A DNA stretch of 64,000 nucleotides from Chloroflexota bacterium. GTDB lineage: Bacteria; Chloroflexota; Anaerolineae; UBA4142. How positions within the stretch are numbered: position 1 is the stretch's first letter; every line of letters begins with the position of its first letter. This document shows positions 26,870-35,507 of this stretch, piece by piece. The notes below the pieces were generated by a model, which worked only from the letters and a program-made list of their open reading frames with translations, had not been told where the DNA came from and ran no database searches. The DNA is taken from the NCBI GenBank assembly GCA_023381515.1, contig JAMCQI010000100.1, forward strand, positions 62,001 to 126,000, in the 5' to 3' direction. The position numbers and the translations under genes were made by a program.

Positions 26870-28144
26870 CTACGTACCGGATTGCGGTTCTTCGCTTCCG
26901 GACTCGGGCCACTCCTCCACCGGGTTGTCCAAGTCCGTGCCGTAGGCGGTGTAATCGTCCTCCGCCACCCGTTTGAGGCTGAGCCCCAAACGACGCCGCG
27001 CGGGGTCTATTCGAATCACCCGCAGCGTCAGCGAATCTCCTTCCTTGACCACTTCTTTGGGATGCTGGATTCGCCTATCGGAAAGCTCTGAAATGTGAAT
27101 CAAGCCTTCTATATTATCTTCCAAACGGGCAAAAGCTCCAAATGATGCCAGTTTCGTAATGGTGCCCGTCACCAATTGTCCTACCTGATAGCGCTCTTCG
27201 ACCGTCGACCACGGCTCGGCCTGCATGCGTTTAAGGCTGAGCGCCACCCGCTGTCGCTCGCGATCCACGCTGAGGACCTTGACGTCCACCTTGTCCCCGA
27301 CCTTGAGCAAATCTCTCGGATGGTTGATCTTGGCCCAAGAAAGCTCAGATAGATGAATGAGGCCGTCGACTCCCCCCAGTGAGACAAACGCGCCGAAATC
27401 GGTCACGCTCGTGACGACCCCGGAACGGACATCCCCTTCTTTCAATTCGTTCAGTAGCCGTTCTTTTTGTTCTTTGCGCCAGTCGCGCATCGCCGCACGC
27501 TCGGACAGGATCAGACGATTGCGCGCGCGATCCAATTCAATAATCTTGAATTTAAGCTTTTTGCCAACCAAGGCACTCAAATCGGCTTCGTTCGACTCGC
27601 CTTCGTGCGGCGTATGGGCTGCGCCTTCGGCTCTGCGCCGCGGAATACTTTCCAGTTGAGTGGCGGGGACAAAACCGCGCACTTTGCCCACGCGGACGAT
27701 CAAGCCCCCTTTGTTGAATCCGGCCACCTGGGCCTCGAACACCTCTTCGGATTTCAAGAGCTGTTCCGCCTCGCGCCAATCGCGTTCCAATTGAGCGCGG
27801 GTGAGTGACAGTAAGACATTACCCTCGCTGTCTTCGGGTTTCAAAACAAACGCGAGCACGCGGTCGCCCACTTGGATCTTTTTGAGGGCCTCGGGGCTCA
27901 TCGCTTCGAACTCTCTCTGTGGGACAACCCCTTCCGATTTCGTCCCGATATCGATCAAGATTTCACCGGGGTCTACTCGAACGACCGTGCCCGCAACGAT
28001 GTCGCCGTACTTGACGCGCTTGTAACCGTAATCGGCTTCGGCAAAGTCACTCATTTTGTCGCCGCCATTGGCGCTCTGTGGATTCACATCTTTTACCTGA
28101 GCATCAGCCTCCTGGGGACCGTTGGGTCCACCTGCAGAAACCAT
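26870..28144 (-). CDS. rpsA: 30S ribosomal protein S1-like protein with four S1 domains
   Basis: 424 residues from the ATG at 28144, which has AGGGGGAGG upstream; an earlier in-frame GTG at 28210 is less likely. Four OB-fold S1 repeats occupy roughly residues 47-115, 133-215, 230-300 and 315-385. The last two are most canonical (GAFVSLGGVDGLIHLSELSW and GAFARLEDNIEGLIHISELS). The C-terminal tail is acidic. Four-repeat forms occur in Gram-positive-type bacteria; the protein binds mRNA and probably helps translation initiation. The gene has its own consensus promoter and terminator. Confidence 0.9.
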   Translation of the reverse strand: MVSAGGPNGPQEADAQVKDVNPQSANGGDKMSDFAEADYGYKRVKYGDIVAGTVVRVDPGEILIDIGTKSEGVVPQREFEAMSPEALKKIQVGDRVLAFVLKPEDSEGNVLLSLTRAQLERDWREAEQLLKSEEVFEAQVAGFNKGGLIVRVGKVRGFVPATQLESIPRRRAEGAAHTPHEGESNEADLSALVGKKLKFKIIELDRARNRLILSERAAMRDWRKEQKERLLNELKEGDVRSGVVTSVTDFGAFVSLGGVDGLIHLSELSWAKINHPRDLLKVGDKVDVKVLSVDRERQRVALSLKRMQAEPWSTVEERYQVGQLVTGTITKLASFGAFARLEDNIEGLIHISELSDRRIQHPKEVVKEGDSLTLRVIRIDPARRRLGLSLKRVAEDDYTAYGTDLDNPVEEWPESGSEEPQSGT

Positions 28145-28233
28145 CGCCTCCCCCCTTTTTGCGCGTATTTTCGAGAAATGCAACGTCAGTGTGATGTCTT
28201 CCTCGAACACGTGACGCGCCTTAAATCAATGTT

Positions 28234-28262
28234 ATTATAGCCAGATTCGGAACAATTGGCAA
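28234..28262 (-). promoter_or_regulatory. Promoter of the S1-domain gene
   Basis: On the minus strand TTGCCA (28262-28257), exactly 17 bases, then TATAAT (28239-28234). The leader is about 83 bases long. Confidence 0.75.
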
Positions 28263-28391
28263 CCCCCCTTTTGCATTCCGGCAAACGTCTTTTTACAAGC
28301 GAAAACCGCAAAGCTCAAGGTCTAGAGTGAAACTCGAGCCGCTCCGCTGGTAGGCAGTTTTACCTTTTCCCTTTACACTTTTGACTTTAGT
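28263..28391. other. Intergenic stretch between divergent promoters
   Basis: No gene, repeat or terminator recognised. The stretch separates the S1-gene promoter (minus) from the promoter of the decayed BNR gene (plus). Confidence 0.5.
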
Positions 28392-28420
28392 TTGGCATTG
28401 CGTTCTGTTTCCGCTATAAT
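28392..28420 (+). promoter_or_regulatory. Near-consensus promoter ahead of a decayed gene
   Basis: TTGGCA, a 17-base spacer, then TATAAT. This is one of the best matches in the window, yet no intact reading frame follows. Confidence 0.75.
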
Positions 28421-28459
28421 GGCAGCGTTCTTGAGAAATTCGCTCGTCCGCGGCCCCCG

Positions 28460-29085
28460 CCGGCGTTGCGCATGGTCGCCTTGGCTATGCGCCGTTCCCC
28501 GCGACCTTCAGGTTCTGTGCGCAGGCACGAATGGCGGCGTCAACCGGACGCGCGATGGAGGCCTTCTTTGGAACCAGGCCTCCAAAGGCCTACTACGCAG
28601 CCGCGCAATATCCCCGCTTGCGGCCTCGGCAGATGGGAGCACTATCTACGCGCGCACCCGGGCAGGCGTCTATCGCACCCTACCTGGGGACGGAACAAGG
28701 GGTATGGGAAACGGGGGATGAAGGGGCCAGTTGGCAATTCGAGAGCAGCGGTCTCATCAGTTCCGGTATTCAGTCTCTCGTCGTCACTCCGACCAATCCA
28801 TTCAGTCTCTTGGCCGCTACCGCAGCTCGCGTGTGGGTGAGTCAGGTGCGGACAGGCGCAAGTCCTCTCGGACGCGAACGTCCTCACTTTCTACTCCATA
28901 CTCCGGCGCGACGGCGTCAAGAACTCGTTTGCTGCGCGAGTTCTGCCCGAGTTTTCCCACCGCCAGGACGTGCACGAACTCGTATCCAAGTTAGCGCAAG
29001 AGCTGGGTTATCAGGGGGTTAAGGCCGCCGAGTCGCCGTTGGGCTCGATGTGGAGGTCGACCGACCTCCAGGAGAGGGGGTCAGC
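28460..29085 (+). pseudogene. Decayed BNR/sortilin-like repeat protein gene
   Basis: Three adjacent fragments in different frames add up to a repeat protein. Fragment 1 (about 28490-28680) reads AGTNGGVNRTRDGGLLWNQA, then STIYARTRAGVYRT. Fragment 2, in a second frame from about 28680, reads YLGTEQGVWETGDEGASW, then SGIQSLVVTPTNPFSLLAAT. A third frame from about 28850 reads LTFYSILRRDGVKNSF and continues protein-like to about 29030. The first two are typical BNR / two-blade propeller repeats with the TxDGGxxW pattern. At least two frameshifts separate them, so it is unlikely to make a product. Sequencing error is the alternative. Its end overlaps the 3' end of the opposite-strand gene. Confidence 0.6.
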
Positions 29086-29525
29086 GTCGTTCCCAACGGG
29101 TACGGGGTCGGAGTCGGTGGTTCGCGCGTAGGGATGGGCGCCTGTGTCGGCGTGGCGACGAGTGTGCCGGGCGGAAGCTGAATAAAGGTAGGCACCGATT
29201 GTTGCGTGGGAGTGGGAACCAGGGTGGGGTGAATGATATTAGTCGGGGTGGGCGGCCGAACAGACACCATTGGACGGACAAAAAGTGTAGCGGCGCCGAG
29301 ACAGTACAGCACGAGGGCACCCACCATCATGACGCCGATGCAGCCGTATCCGAGTTGCTGAGTCGGGGACAAGCCCGCCATCCACGCTCGCAAGGAATGC
29401 CGCGCCGGTGCGGACACCGCCGGATCCGGAGCTCCCATGGATTCGGGATTCGACCAAACACTTTCCTCGACAGGGAACGGCTCTCTCGGTGCGCTCACCG
29501 GCCGTCTTCGCTTCGGATCAAGCAT
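29019..29525 (-). CDS. Membrane-anchored protein with Pro/Thr-rich tail, function unknown
   Basis: 168 residues. A cytoplasmic-type N-terminal ~58 residues (RRRPVSAPREPFP) precede one strong membrane helix (residues ~60-85). A Pro/Thr-rich extracytoplasmic tail follows (PPTPTNIIHPTLVPTPT, PTREPPTPTPYPLG). No enzymatic domain is seen. The tail type recurs in two other proteins of this window and is common in Chloroflexi surface proteins. A good promoter lies 150 bases upstream on the same strand, which supports expression. Start: ATG at 29525, with AGAGG immediately upstream, closer than ideal. Confidence 0.6.
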   Translation of the reverse strand: MLDPKRRRPVSAPREPFPVEESVWSNPESMGAPDPAVSAPARHSLRAWMAGLSPTQQLGYGCIGVMMVGALVLYCLGAATLFVRPMVSVRPPTPTNIIHPTLVPTPTQQSVPTFIQLPPGTLVATPTQAPIPTREPPTPTPYPLGTTLTPSPGGRSTSTSSPTATRRP

Positions 29526-29678
29526 CCTCTATCTCAGTTCTCTGCAAGCGAATCCGGAGAGCAGGTGCCAACGTCGAATACGGGCATTGCTGTATAAAAC
29601 GAATCGGGCGCGGCGTGTGGGTTGGATCTCCTTTCAGAGGCAATGCCCGGAGGGTGTGTCGGCCCGTGGGCTCACGCT

Positions 29679-29706
29679 ATTATAGTTGAAGCGAAATGAA
29701 AGTCAA
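29679..29706 (-). promoter_or_regulatory. Promoter of the Pro/Thr-tail membrane protein gene
   Basis: On the minus strand TTGACT (29706-29701), a 16-base spacer, then TATAAT (29684-29679). It diverges from the thioesterase promoter 24 bases away. Confidence 0.65.
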
Positions 29707-29729
29707 AACCCCCTTGACTCAAAGTGAGG

Positions 29730-29757
29730 TTGAAAAAAGCCCATTTTGGGCTATACT
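29730..29757 (+). promoter_or_regulatory. Thioesterase promoter with operator-like palindrome in the spacer
   Basis: TTGAAA, a 16-base spacer, then TATACT. The spacer contains AGCCCA-TTT-TGGGCT (29738-29752), a 6-bp inverted repeat lying between the -35 and -10 boxes, a usual place for a repressor. Confidence 0.6.
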
Positions 29758-29797
29758 GCCCTTGGTGGGTCAAAATTGGATCAGGAATCGAGAAGCA

Positions 29798-30352
29798 ATG
29801 TCTGTCCAAACAAATGAACGAGTCGAAGCCGGGGTCGACGTGCGAGGCGGCGACCCCAAATTCTCCGCCAAGTGTGCGTCTGATTCGCAGGTTACCCTCA
29901 GCCAGCAGATGATGCCCTCGGATGCCAACCCGTTAGGGAACGTGCACGGTGGTTATATTATGAAGCTTGTGGACGAAGCCGGTGGGCTGGCAGGCATGCG
30001 GCATGCTCGTCGCCCCGTGGTCACCGTGGCAGTGGATTCGATATCGTTCCTGTCCCCTGTCAAGGTTGGACACCTGCTCACTCTGCGAGCCTCGGTCAAC
30101 TGGGTAGGCAAGAGCTCCATTGAGGTGGGCATACGGGTGGAAGCGGAAAACCCAATCACCGGAGAAATCACTCACACCAATTCTGCTTTTGCCGTCTATG
30201 TGGCCCTGGACGATTCCGGCAGGCCCACGAGTGTGCCGCCGCTCATCTTGAGTAACGAAGAGGAAAGGCGCCGCTGGGACGAAGCCGAAGGGCGCCAGCA
30301 ACTTCGTCTAGCGCGCTGGCGGAAAAAGCCAGTCAAAATGGACATGGCGTAG
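29798..30352 (+). CDS. Acyl-CoA thioesterase, hotdog fold (YciA/BFIT-like)
   Basis: 184 residues from the ATG at 29798, about 40 bases after the -10 box; an upstream in-frame extension reads through the promoter and is rejected. The single hotdog domain (residues ~30-155) has MPSDANPLGNVHGGYIMKLVDEAGG, the helix signature of YciA/ACOT-type acyl-CoA thioesterases, with the conserved N-x-H-GG-x6-DE arrangement. It hydrolyses acyl-CoA to free acid and CoA; chain preference is unknown. The C-terminal Arg/Glu-rich tail is an extension. It is followed 48 bases later by an aminotransferase on the same strand. Confidence 0.85.
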   Translation: MSVQTNERVEAGVDVRGGDPKFSAKCASDSQVTLSQQMMPSDANPLGNVHGGYIMKLVDEAGGLAGMRHARRPVVTVAVDSISFLSPVKVGHLLTLRASVNWVGKSSIEVGIRVEAENPITGEITHTNSAFAVYVALDDSGRPTSVPPLILSNEEERRRWDEAEGRQQLRLARWRKKPVKMDMA

Positions 30353-30400
30353 CCCATCTCGCATTCGTTTGTTCTGCCATCGACTGAAGGAGGTCGTTGA

Positions 30401-31573
30401 ATGCTGCAAGTTGCACAGCGCATGAACCGTTTGGGCACTGAGACGGCTTTTGAAGTCTTAGCCAAAGCCAAAGCGCTGGAAGCGCAAGGACGCCAGATTG
30501 TCCATCTCGAGGTAGGGGAGCCCGACTTTCCAACGCCGGAGAATATTGTCGAGGCGGGCATCCGGGCGCTGAAAGAGGGCAAGACGAAATATACTCCCAG
30601 CGCGGGAATCCCCGAACTGCGCGCGGCGATTGCGGACCACGTGAGTCGGACGCGCGGTGTGCCCATTTCTCCCGAGCAAGTGGTGGTCACTCCGGGCGCC
30701 AAGCCAATCATGTTTTTCAGTATTCTCGCCTTGGTGGAACCAGGCGACGAGGTTCTCTATCCCAACCCCGGGTTTCCCATCTATGAAAGCATGATCAAGT
30801 ACTGCGGCGGGACCGCGGTCCCATATATCTTGCGGGAGGAAAACAACTTTCGCTTTGATCCGGAAGAGTTCAGGTCGAAGGTGAACAACAAGACCAAGCT
30901 CATCATCCTCAACTCGCCGCAGAATCCTACCGGGGGCATTCTGGAGCCATCGGACTTGGCGACCGTGGCGCAAGTCGCCAACCAATACGATGTCTTCGTC
31001 CTCACAGACGAGATCTATAACGAGGTACTATATGAGGGCAAGTTTAACAGTCTGCTGAGCATCCCGGGGATGGTGGAGCGCACGATCCTGCTCGATGGGT
31101 TCAGCAAGAGCTACGCGATGACCGGCTGGCGCCTCGGTTACGGCGTCATGCCGTTGGATCTCGTGCCCCACATTACACGGCTGGAGACGAACTCCAACTC
31201 TTGCGTTGCCGGGTTCACTCAGTACGCAGGAGTCGAGGCGCTCACAGGACCACAGAACTCGGTCCAAAAAATGGTTGCCGCTTTCAAAGAGCGGCGCGAT
31301 ACGATTGTGGAAGGGATGAATGCCATCCCAGGATTCCGTTGCTTGAAACCAAGCGGGGCGTTTTACGCCTTTCCTAATACCGCAGGCACCGGTTGGGATT
31401 CGAGACGCCTGGCAGAGTATTTGTTAAATGAGGCGGGTGTGGCCTGCCTGAGCGGAACGTCCTTCGGGGAAGCAGGAGAGGGATACATCCGTTTCTCGTA
31501 TGCAAACTCGCTCGACAATATCAAGCTGGCGCTGAAGCGGATCCGCGAAGCAGTAGAGAAGATAGAGGACTAG
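30401..31573 (+). CDS. PLP-dependent class I/II aminotransferase (aspartate aminotransferase-like)
   Basis: 390 residues. The start ATG at 30401 has GGAGG seven bases upstream. Fold type I features: NPTGG at 175-179, DEIY at 203-206 and the PLP lysine K236 in GFSKSYAMTGWRLGY, then the carboxylate-binding arginine in YIRFSY near the C-terminus. The N-terminal EVGEPDFPTP and YTPSAGIPELR are typical of the subgroup containing thermophilic aspartate and broad-specificity aminotransferases. The amino-acid substrate is uncertain. The end overlaps the convergent hpt gene by 4 bases. Confidence 0.88.
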   Translation: MLQVAQRMNRLGTETAFEVLAKAKALEAQGRQIVHLEVGEPDFPTPENIVEAGIRALKEGKTKYTPSAGIPELRAAIADHVSRTRGVPISPEQVVVTPGAKPIMFFSILALVEPGDEVLYPNPGFPIYESMIKYCGGTAVPYILREENNFRFDPEEFRSKVNNKTKLIILNSPQNPTGGILEPSDLATVAQVANQYDVFVLTDEIYNEVLYEGKFNSLLSIPGMVERTILLDGFSKSYAMTGWRLGYGVMPLDLVPHITRLETNSNSCVAGFTQYAGVEALTGPQNSVQKMVAAFKERRDTIVEGMNAIPGFRCLKPSGAFYAFPNTAGTGWDSRRLAEYLLNEAGVACLSGTSFGEAGEGYIRFSYANSLDNIKLALKRIREAVEKIED

Positions 31574-32142
31574 TGCCGGCTCTCCTCGACCGGTCCCCTG
31601 TACAGCTCCGGCTTTAGAACTCCGACGAATGAGAGGTTGCGATAGTGCTCGTTGTAGTCCAATCCATAGCCGACGACGAATTCGTTCGGGATATCAAAGC
31701 CGACATAGTCGAGGCGGACGTCGACCTCGCGGCGGCTCGGTTTGTTCAACAGGGTGCAGATCTTGACGGAGGCGGGATTACGGGTCCGCAGGTTTTCGGT
31801 GATGTAGGAAAGCGTCCGACCCGTATCGATGATGTCTTCGACGATCAAGACGTTTCGATTCTCAATGTTGGCGTTCAAATCCATGAGAATGCGAACCACG
31901 CCGCTCGATTCGACGCGGGTGCCCCCATAAGAGGAGATAGCCATGAAATCAATTTCGTGGGGGATGCGAATCGTGCGGATTAGGTCGCTGAGAAAAAGCA
32001 CTCCCCCTTTTAAGATACAGACGAGAAGCAAGTCTTTATCTGCATAATCCCGGCTGATCGCCTCCCCCAGTTCAGCCGTGCGCGCTTCAAGCGCCTGACG
32101 CGTAATCAGCGTCTTGGCTATATCCTTTTCCATATCTCCCAT
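31570..32142 (-). CDS. hpt: Hypoxanthine(-guanine) phosphoribosyltransferase
   Basis: 190 residues. The start ATG at 32142 has AAAGGAG seven bases upstream. The PRPP-binding motif is VLIVEDIIDTGRTL (E102-D103, D106-T107-G108). The flexible-loop region is SSYGGTRVESSG, and the purine-binding C-terminal segment is LDYVGFDIPNEFVVGYGLDYNEHYRNL. It salvages hypoxanthine and guanine to IMP and GMP using PRPP. The length is usual for bacterial Hpt. In other bacteria hpt often sits near tilS/ftsH; here it follows a glycoside-hydrolase-like gene. Confidence 0.95.
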   Translation of the reverse strand: MGDMEKDIAKTLITRQALEARTAELGEAISRDYADKDLLLVCILKGGVLFLSDLIRTIRIPHEIDFMAISSYGGTRVESSGVVRILMDLNANIENRNVLIVEDIIDTGRTLSYITENLRTRNPASVKICTLLNKPSRREVDVRLDYVGFDIPNEFVVGYGLDYNEHYRNLSFVGVLKPELYRGPVEESRH

Positions 32143-32159
32143 ACCGGTGCTCCTTTTGC

Positions 32160-33509
32160 TTACGGCTCTGGCGCGGCGGAATCGACAGGGCCATTATACT
32201 CGATAATGGGATCCGGGGCAGGCGTGGGCGTCAATCGCCTGGATGCGCTGGCGACGCCAGAGGCCTGTATCCCACCCACGATCGGCAGCTTGTTCGCCGG
32301 CACGTCCAATTTGACGTACTCGGCGGCAACCCAGCCCCGCTTTTTTGTATCAGGATAGGCAATTTGCCACCAATTCCCATCCGCACTGCGCCCCAGAAGA
32401 GTGAGAGCAGCGCCCTCGGCCAAGCGTCCCAGAATTGGCGCCACCGTGCTCGGGCCCGTGCGAACTCGCAGGACATCGGTGGTCGCGGCGCGTATCCCCC
32501 CGGCTATGGGCGTCCGCGTCGGGGCCGCAGGCCGCGAAGAGACCGGGACTGCCGCCGGAGCAGGTAATGCCCCTTTGAACCGCGCGGCATTCTCGCGCGT
32601 GATGTTGAGATACAGATCCCCGTAGCTCACGCTGGGCTCGATGGAAGTATATTCGACCCATTCATTCCACGACGTAATGATGATCCAGTCCGGGTGCGAC
32701 GCGAGCGCCGCGCGCCACGTCTCCCGATAGAAATCTCCATTTCGACGGCTCCGGACGTACGCCCCTGCGCGCCCGGTCCGAGTATCGTCATTACCCGGCA
32801 TGACGGTCGCCACCCAAATCTTGTCCTGCCCAAAAGCCCGTACGCGCTTGCCCCATTTCTCCATTTCGGCGGTTGGGTTCGGAGACCAACCGATGGAGTA
32901 CAAATGATGGCCGTCGAACACCCGCAAATAAGAGACGTCCACCCCTTCGGCAATCCAAAGCGACTGCCGGTTCGGGTCGACGGCATCCCGGATCGCCTTC
33001 CAGGTATCCACCGAGTACTTTTGTTCACGCCAGAAGAAGATAACGGGCTTGCCGCCCACGCGGAGGTATCCGGGTTGGGACGTATGAGTGGACAGCAGAT
33101 ATTTCAGAGATTTGACGACATCCTCGCGCGAATGGTAAAAGGGCGAGGTGACCTCGAAATCGACGGCGGCGGCAAAATTCGCTCCGCGCGCTTGCGCCAG
33201 CATCGTTTTGAAATTATCGTCGGTCGGATTCCCCGCCCCCAGCCAAGAAACGACGAAAGCGTCGATGCCGGCACCGCGTGCCTGTTGGATCTGCCGTGCG
33301 ATGGCCTGGGGGTCGCGCGAGCTGTAGCGGACCAGCGGCTGGTCGGGCATCTGGCCGGGCTTCCAGGAATTGTCGTCGAACCAGGCGTAGTAAAAGGCCA
33401 AGACGAGCGGCGAGCGCGCGGCTTGCGCGGGGGGAGGAGGAATTCGCAAAAGCACGAGTAACAAGAGGGGAAATAGAACGAACCCGAGCGGTCGTCTCTT
33501 TCGGCTCAT
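32160..33509 (-). CDS. Secreted GH99-like protein with bacterial SH3 domain
   Basis: 449 residues from the ATG at 33509; the ORF is open further upstream without support. The signal peptide is VLFPLLLLVLL with cleavage near AQA. Residues ~35-320 resemble the WbsX/GH99-like alpha-beta barrel: LAFYYAWFDDNSW at the start, GIDAFVVSWLGAG, GKPVIFFW, and TSWNEWVEYTSIEPS at the end, the family's WNEW signature. A linker follows and then an SH3b domain (VLRVRTGPSTVAPILG to GWVAAEYVKLD, about 345-405), then a Pro-rich tail. It is probably a cell-wall-associated glycan hydrolase or binder. The exact catalytic residues are not certain. Confidence 0.82.
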   Translation of the reverse strand: MSRKRRPLGFVLFPLLLLVLLRIPPPPAQAARSPLVLAFYYAWFDDNSWKPGQMPDQPLVRYSSRDPQAIARQIQQARGAGIDAFVVSWLGAGNPTDDNFKTMLAQARGANFAAAVDFEVTSPFYHSREDVVKSLKYLLSTHTSQPGYLRVGGKPVIFFWREQKYSVDTWKAIRDAVDPNRQSLWIAEGVDVSYLRVFDGHHLYSIGWSPNPTAEMEKWGKRVRAFGQDKIWVATVMPGNDDTRTGRAGAYVRSRRNGDFYRETWRAALASHPDWIIITSWNEWVEYTSIEPSVSYGDLYLNITRENAARFKGALPAPAAVPVSSRPAAPTRTPIAGGIRAATTDVLRVRTGPSTVAPILGRLAEGAALTLLGRSADGNWWQIAYPDTKKRGWVAAEYVKLDVPANKLPIVGGIQASGVASASRRLTPTPAPDPIIEYNGPVDSAAPEP

Positions 33510-33595
33510 AGATTTGTCCCTACTTCGATGATATCGCAATTGTCCTGCAATGACGAGGAAAAGTCCTCCGGGAGGGCTCGGATCGCCCCGCTGCG

Positions 33596-34909
33596 CTACG
33601 CGGGGCGCCTCACGATGGCATCGGTCATGCGAGCCACGCGGGTCATTGGCTTGACATCGTGCACGCGCAGGATATCCGCTCCGCGCACGATGCCCACCGC
33701 GACCGTAGCCGCGGTTCCCTCGAGGCGCTCTGCCGCGGGCAGGTCAAGGGTGTAGCCGATAAAGCCTTTGCGCGAGGGGCCGAGGAGAATGGGATAGCCG
33801 AGTACGCGCAATTCATCGAGCCGGTTCACCAGTTCCAGGTTCTGCTCGACGGTCTTTCCAAACCCAATCCCGGGGTCCACGATGATTTGGCCGTCGCGGA
33901 TGCCCGCATCGCGGCCCAGCTCAATCTGCGCGCGCAACTCGCGAATGATGTCCCCGAGCAAGTCGCCGTACTCGACGCCGACATAGCGTCCGCCGAGGCG
34001 TTCAGTTTGCGCGGCGTCTTTGGGCCGACTGCGGTTGTGCATGATGACGATCGGAACACCACGGTCCGCGATGACCCTTTTCATTTCTGGGTCCATCCGC
34101 AATCCCCAGACGTCGTTCACGAGGTCGGCTCCTGCGTCGAGGGCGGCCCGCGCGATCTCAGCCTTGTAGGTGTCAATCGAAATCGGCACGTTGGTTCGGG
34201 ACCGCAGGCGCGTGATCAGAGGGATGACACGCCGGTACTCTTCTTCGGCGGGAGTGGGTTGAGAGCCCGGGCGAGTGGACTCGCCTCCGACGTCCAGGAT
34301 ATCGGCGCCGCCCGCAACCAACTCCTCTGCGTGCGCGACCGCGCGCTCGATCCAATCCTGCGTCCCAGAGGCCAGTACGCCGTCACCGCTGAATGAATCG
34401 GGCGTCAAGTTGATAATGCCCATGATGTAGGTGCGGCGGCCCCATGTGAACTCCGTTTCCCGAATCCTGAACTGACCGCGGTTCTCAGAACCGATAGCTG
34501 CGAGCGTGCGCTCCATGTCGTCGGCCAAAAGCGCAATTTCCCCACCGGCCACACTGGCACCCTCGGCCTGAGTACGAACCCGAATGGCAAGATGGCGGAG
34601 TTGGTACTCGGTCCCAAGGAGGAGGATCTTGGCCGAGCCCTCTATGCGCCGGTCGATGGCCGGAGCTTGGTCCGAAGTGCGATCGCCAGTCCCCTGCGCC
34701 CGAGAAGGGATGACGGCGTCGCCTCCCTCCAGTACAATTTCCTGATAGAGGAACTGGGCCAGGACAGGCGAAATGCCGTCGATTTCAAAGGCGCGAAAAA
34801 GACCCTTCGCGAGGTGCTCCGGCTGAGCGGATGACTCCACGCCGTGCTTGGCCAATTCGGCGCGCAGTTCGCTCGGGTCGTGGAACTCAAAGGCGCGCAG
34901 GCTGTACAA
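33596..34909 (-). CDS. folP: Dihydropteroate synthase with an N-terminal extension
   Basis: 437 residues, about 150 longer than standard DHPS. The C-terminal TIM barrel (residues ~155-437) is complete: MGIINLTPDSFSGDG, ADILDVGGESTRPGS, VPISIDTYKAEIARAAL, DPGIGFGKTVEQNLEL and GPSRKGFIG. It joins dihydropterin pyrophosphate with p-aminobenzoate in folate synthesis. The N-terminal ~150 residues form a separate region also seen in archaeal/Chloroflexi-type DHPS and do not match FolK or FolB here. The TTG start is six bases after folE, with GAGGT eight bases upstream. The gene pair folE-folP supports a folate operon. Confidence 0.92.
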   Translation of the reverse strand: MYSLRAFEFHDPSELRAELAKHGVESSAQPEHLAKGLFRAFEIDGISPVLAQFLYQEIVLEGGDAVIPSRAQGTGDRTSDQAPAIDRRIEGSAKILLLGTEYQLRHLAIRVRTQAEGASVAGGEIALLADDMERTLAAIGSENRGQFRIRETEFTWGRRTYIMGIINLTPDSFSGDGVLASGTQDWIERAVAHAEELVAGGADILDVGGESTRPGSQPTPAEEEYRRVIPLITRLRSRTNVPISIDTYKAEIARAALDAGADLVNDVWGLRMDPEMKRVIADRGVPIVIMHNRSRPKDAAQTERLGGRYVGVEYGDLLGDIIRELRAQIELGRDAGIRDGQIIVDPGIGFGKTVEQNLELVNRLDELRVLGYPILLGPSRKGFIGYTLDLPAAERLEGTAATVAVGIVRGADILRVHDVKPMTRVARMTDAIVRRPA

Positions 34910-34915
34910 CCCTGT

Positions 34916-35482
34916 TTACCTCTTCTCTTCACGTACAAGTGAGAAGAACTCGGATCGAGTCGCCGAGCTGGTGCGAAAGACTCCGCGAGTGGCGCTCGTG
35001 ACCAGGCGGCTTCCGGGCTTTTTGATGCCGCGCATGGTCATGCAGAGATGCTCGGCTTCGACGACGACCGCGACCCCCGTGGGATGGAGCCCCGCCATCA
35101 TACAGTCCGCGACTTGGCTCGTGAGACGCTCTTGCATTTGAGGACGCCGGGCAAGGATATCGACCACACGTGCGATCTTGCTCACCCCGACCAGCCGGTC
35201 TTTGGGAATATAGCCGACGTGCGCGACGCCGTGGAAAGGCAGAAAATGATGCTCACAGACGGAGTAAAAGGGAATGTCCTTGAGGATAACCATCTCTTGG
35301 TGGCCGCCTGCGTCGAAAGTCACGGCGAGAGCTTCCAGAGGGTCTTGTTCCACACCTTGAAAAATCTCTGCATACATGTCGGCGATCCGACGCGGCGTCT
35401 CGCGCAATCCCTCGCGCGTCTCGTCATCCCCAATGGCAGCAATGATCTCGCTGACCGCCTTCCTAATCCGGGCATTGTCCAT
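34916..35482 (-). CDS. folE: GTP cyclohydrolase I
   Basis: 188 residues. The zinc ligands C76 and H79 lie in SVCEHHFLPF, and C147 lies in EAEHLCMTMRG. The active-site segments VGVSKIARVVDILARRPQMQERLT and MRGIKKPGSRLVTSATRG are intact. It converts GTP to dihydroneopterin triphosphate, the first step to folate. The gene lies 25 bases after the metallo-hydrolase gene and six bases before folP. The protein forms a homodecamer in known family members. Confidence 0.96.
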   Translation of the reverse strand: MDNARIRKAVSEIIAAIGDDETREGLRETPRRIADMYAEIFQGVEQDPLEALAVTFDAGGHQEMVILKDIPFYSVCEHHFLPFHGVAHVGYIPKDRLVGVSKIARVVDILARRPQMQERLTSQVADCMMAGLHPTGVAVVVEAEHLCMTMRGIKKPGSRLVTSATRGVFRTSSATRSEFFSLVREEKR

Positions 35483-35507
35483 GTTGCGAATCTTGTTCCC
35501 TTAGTCT

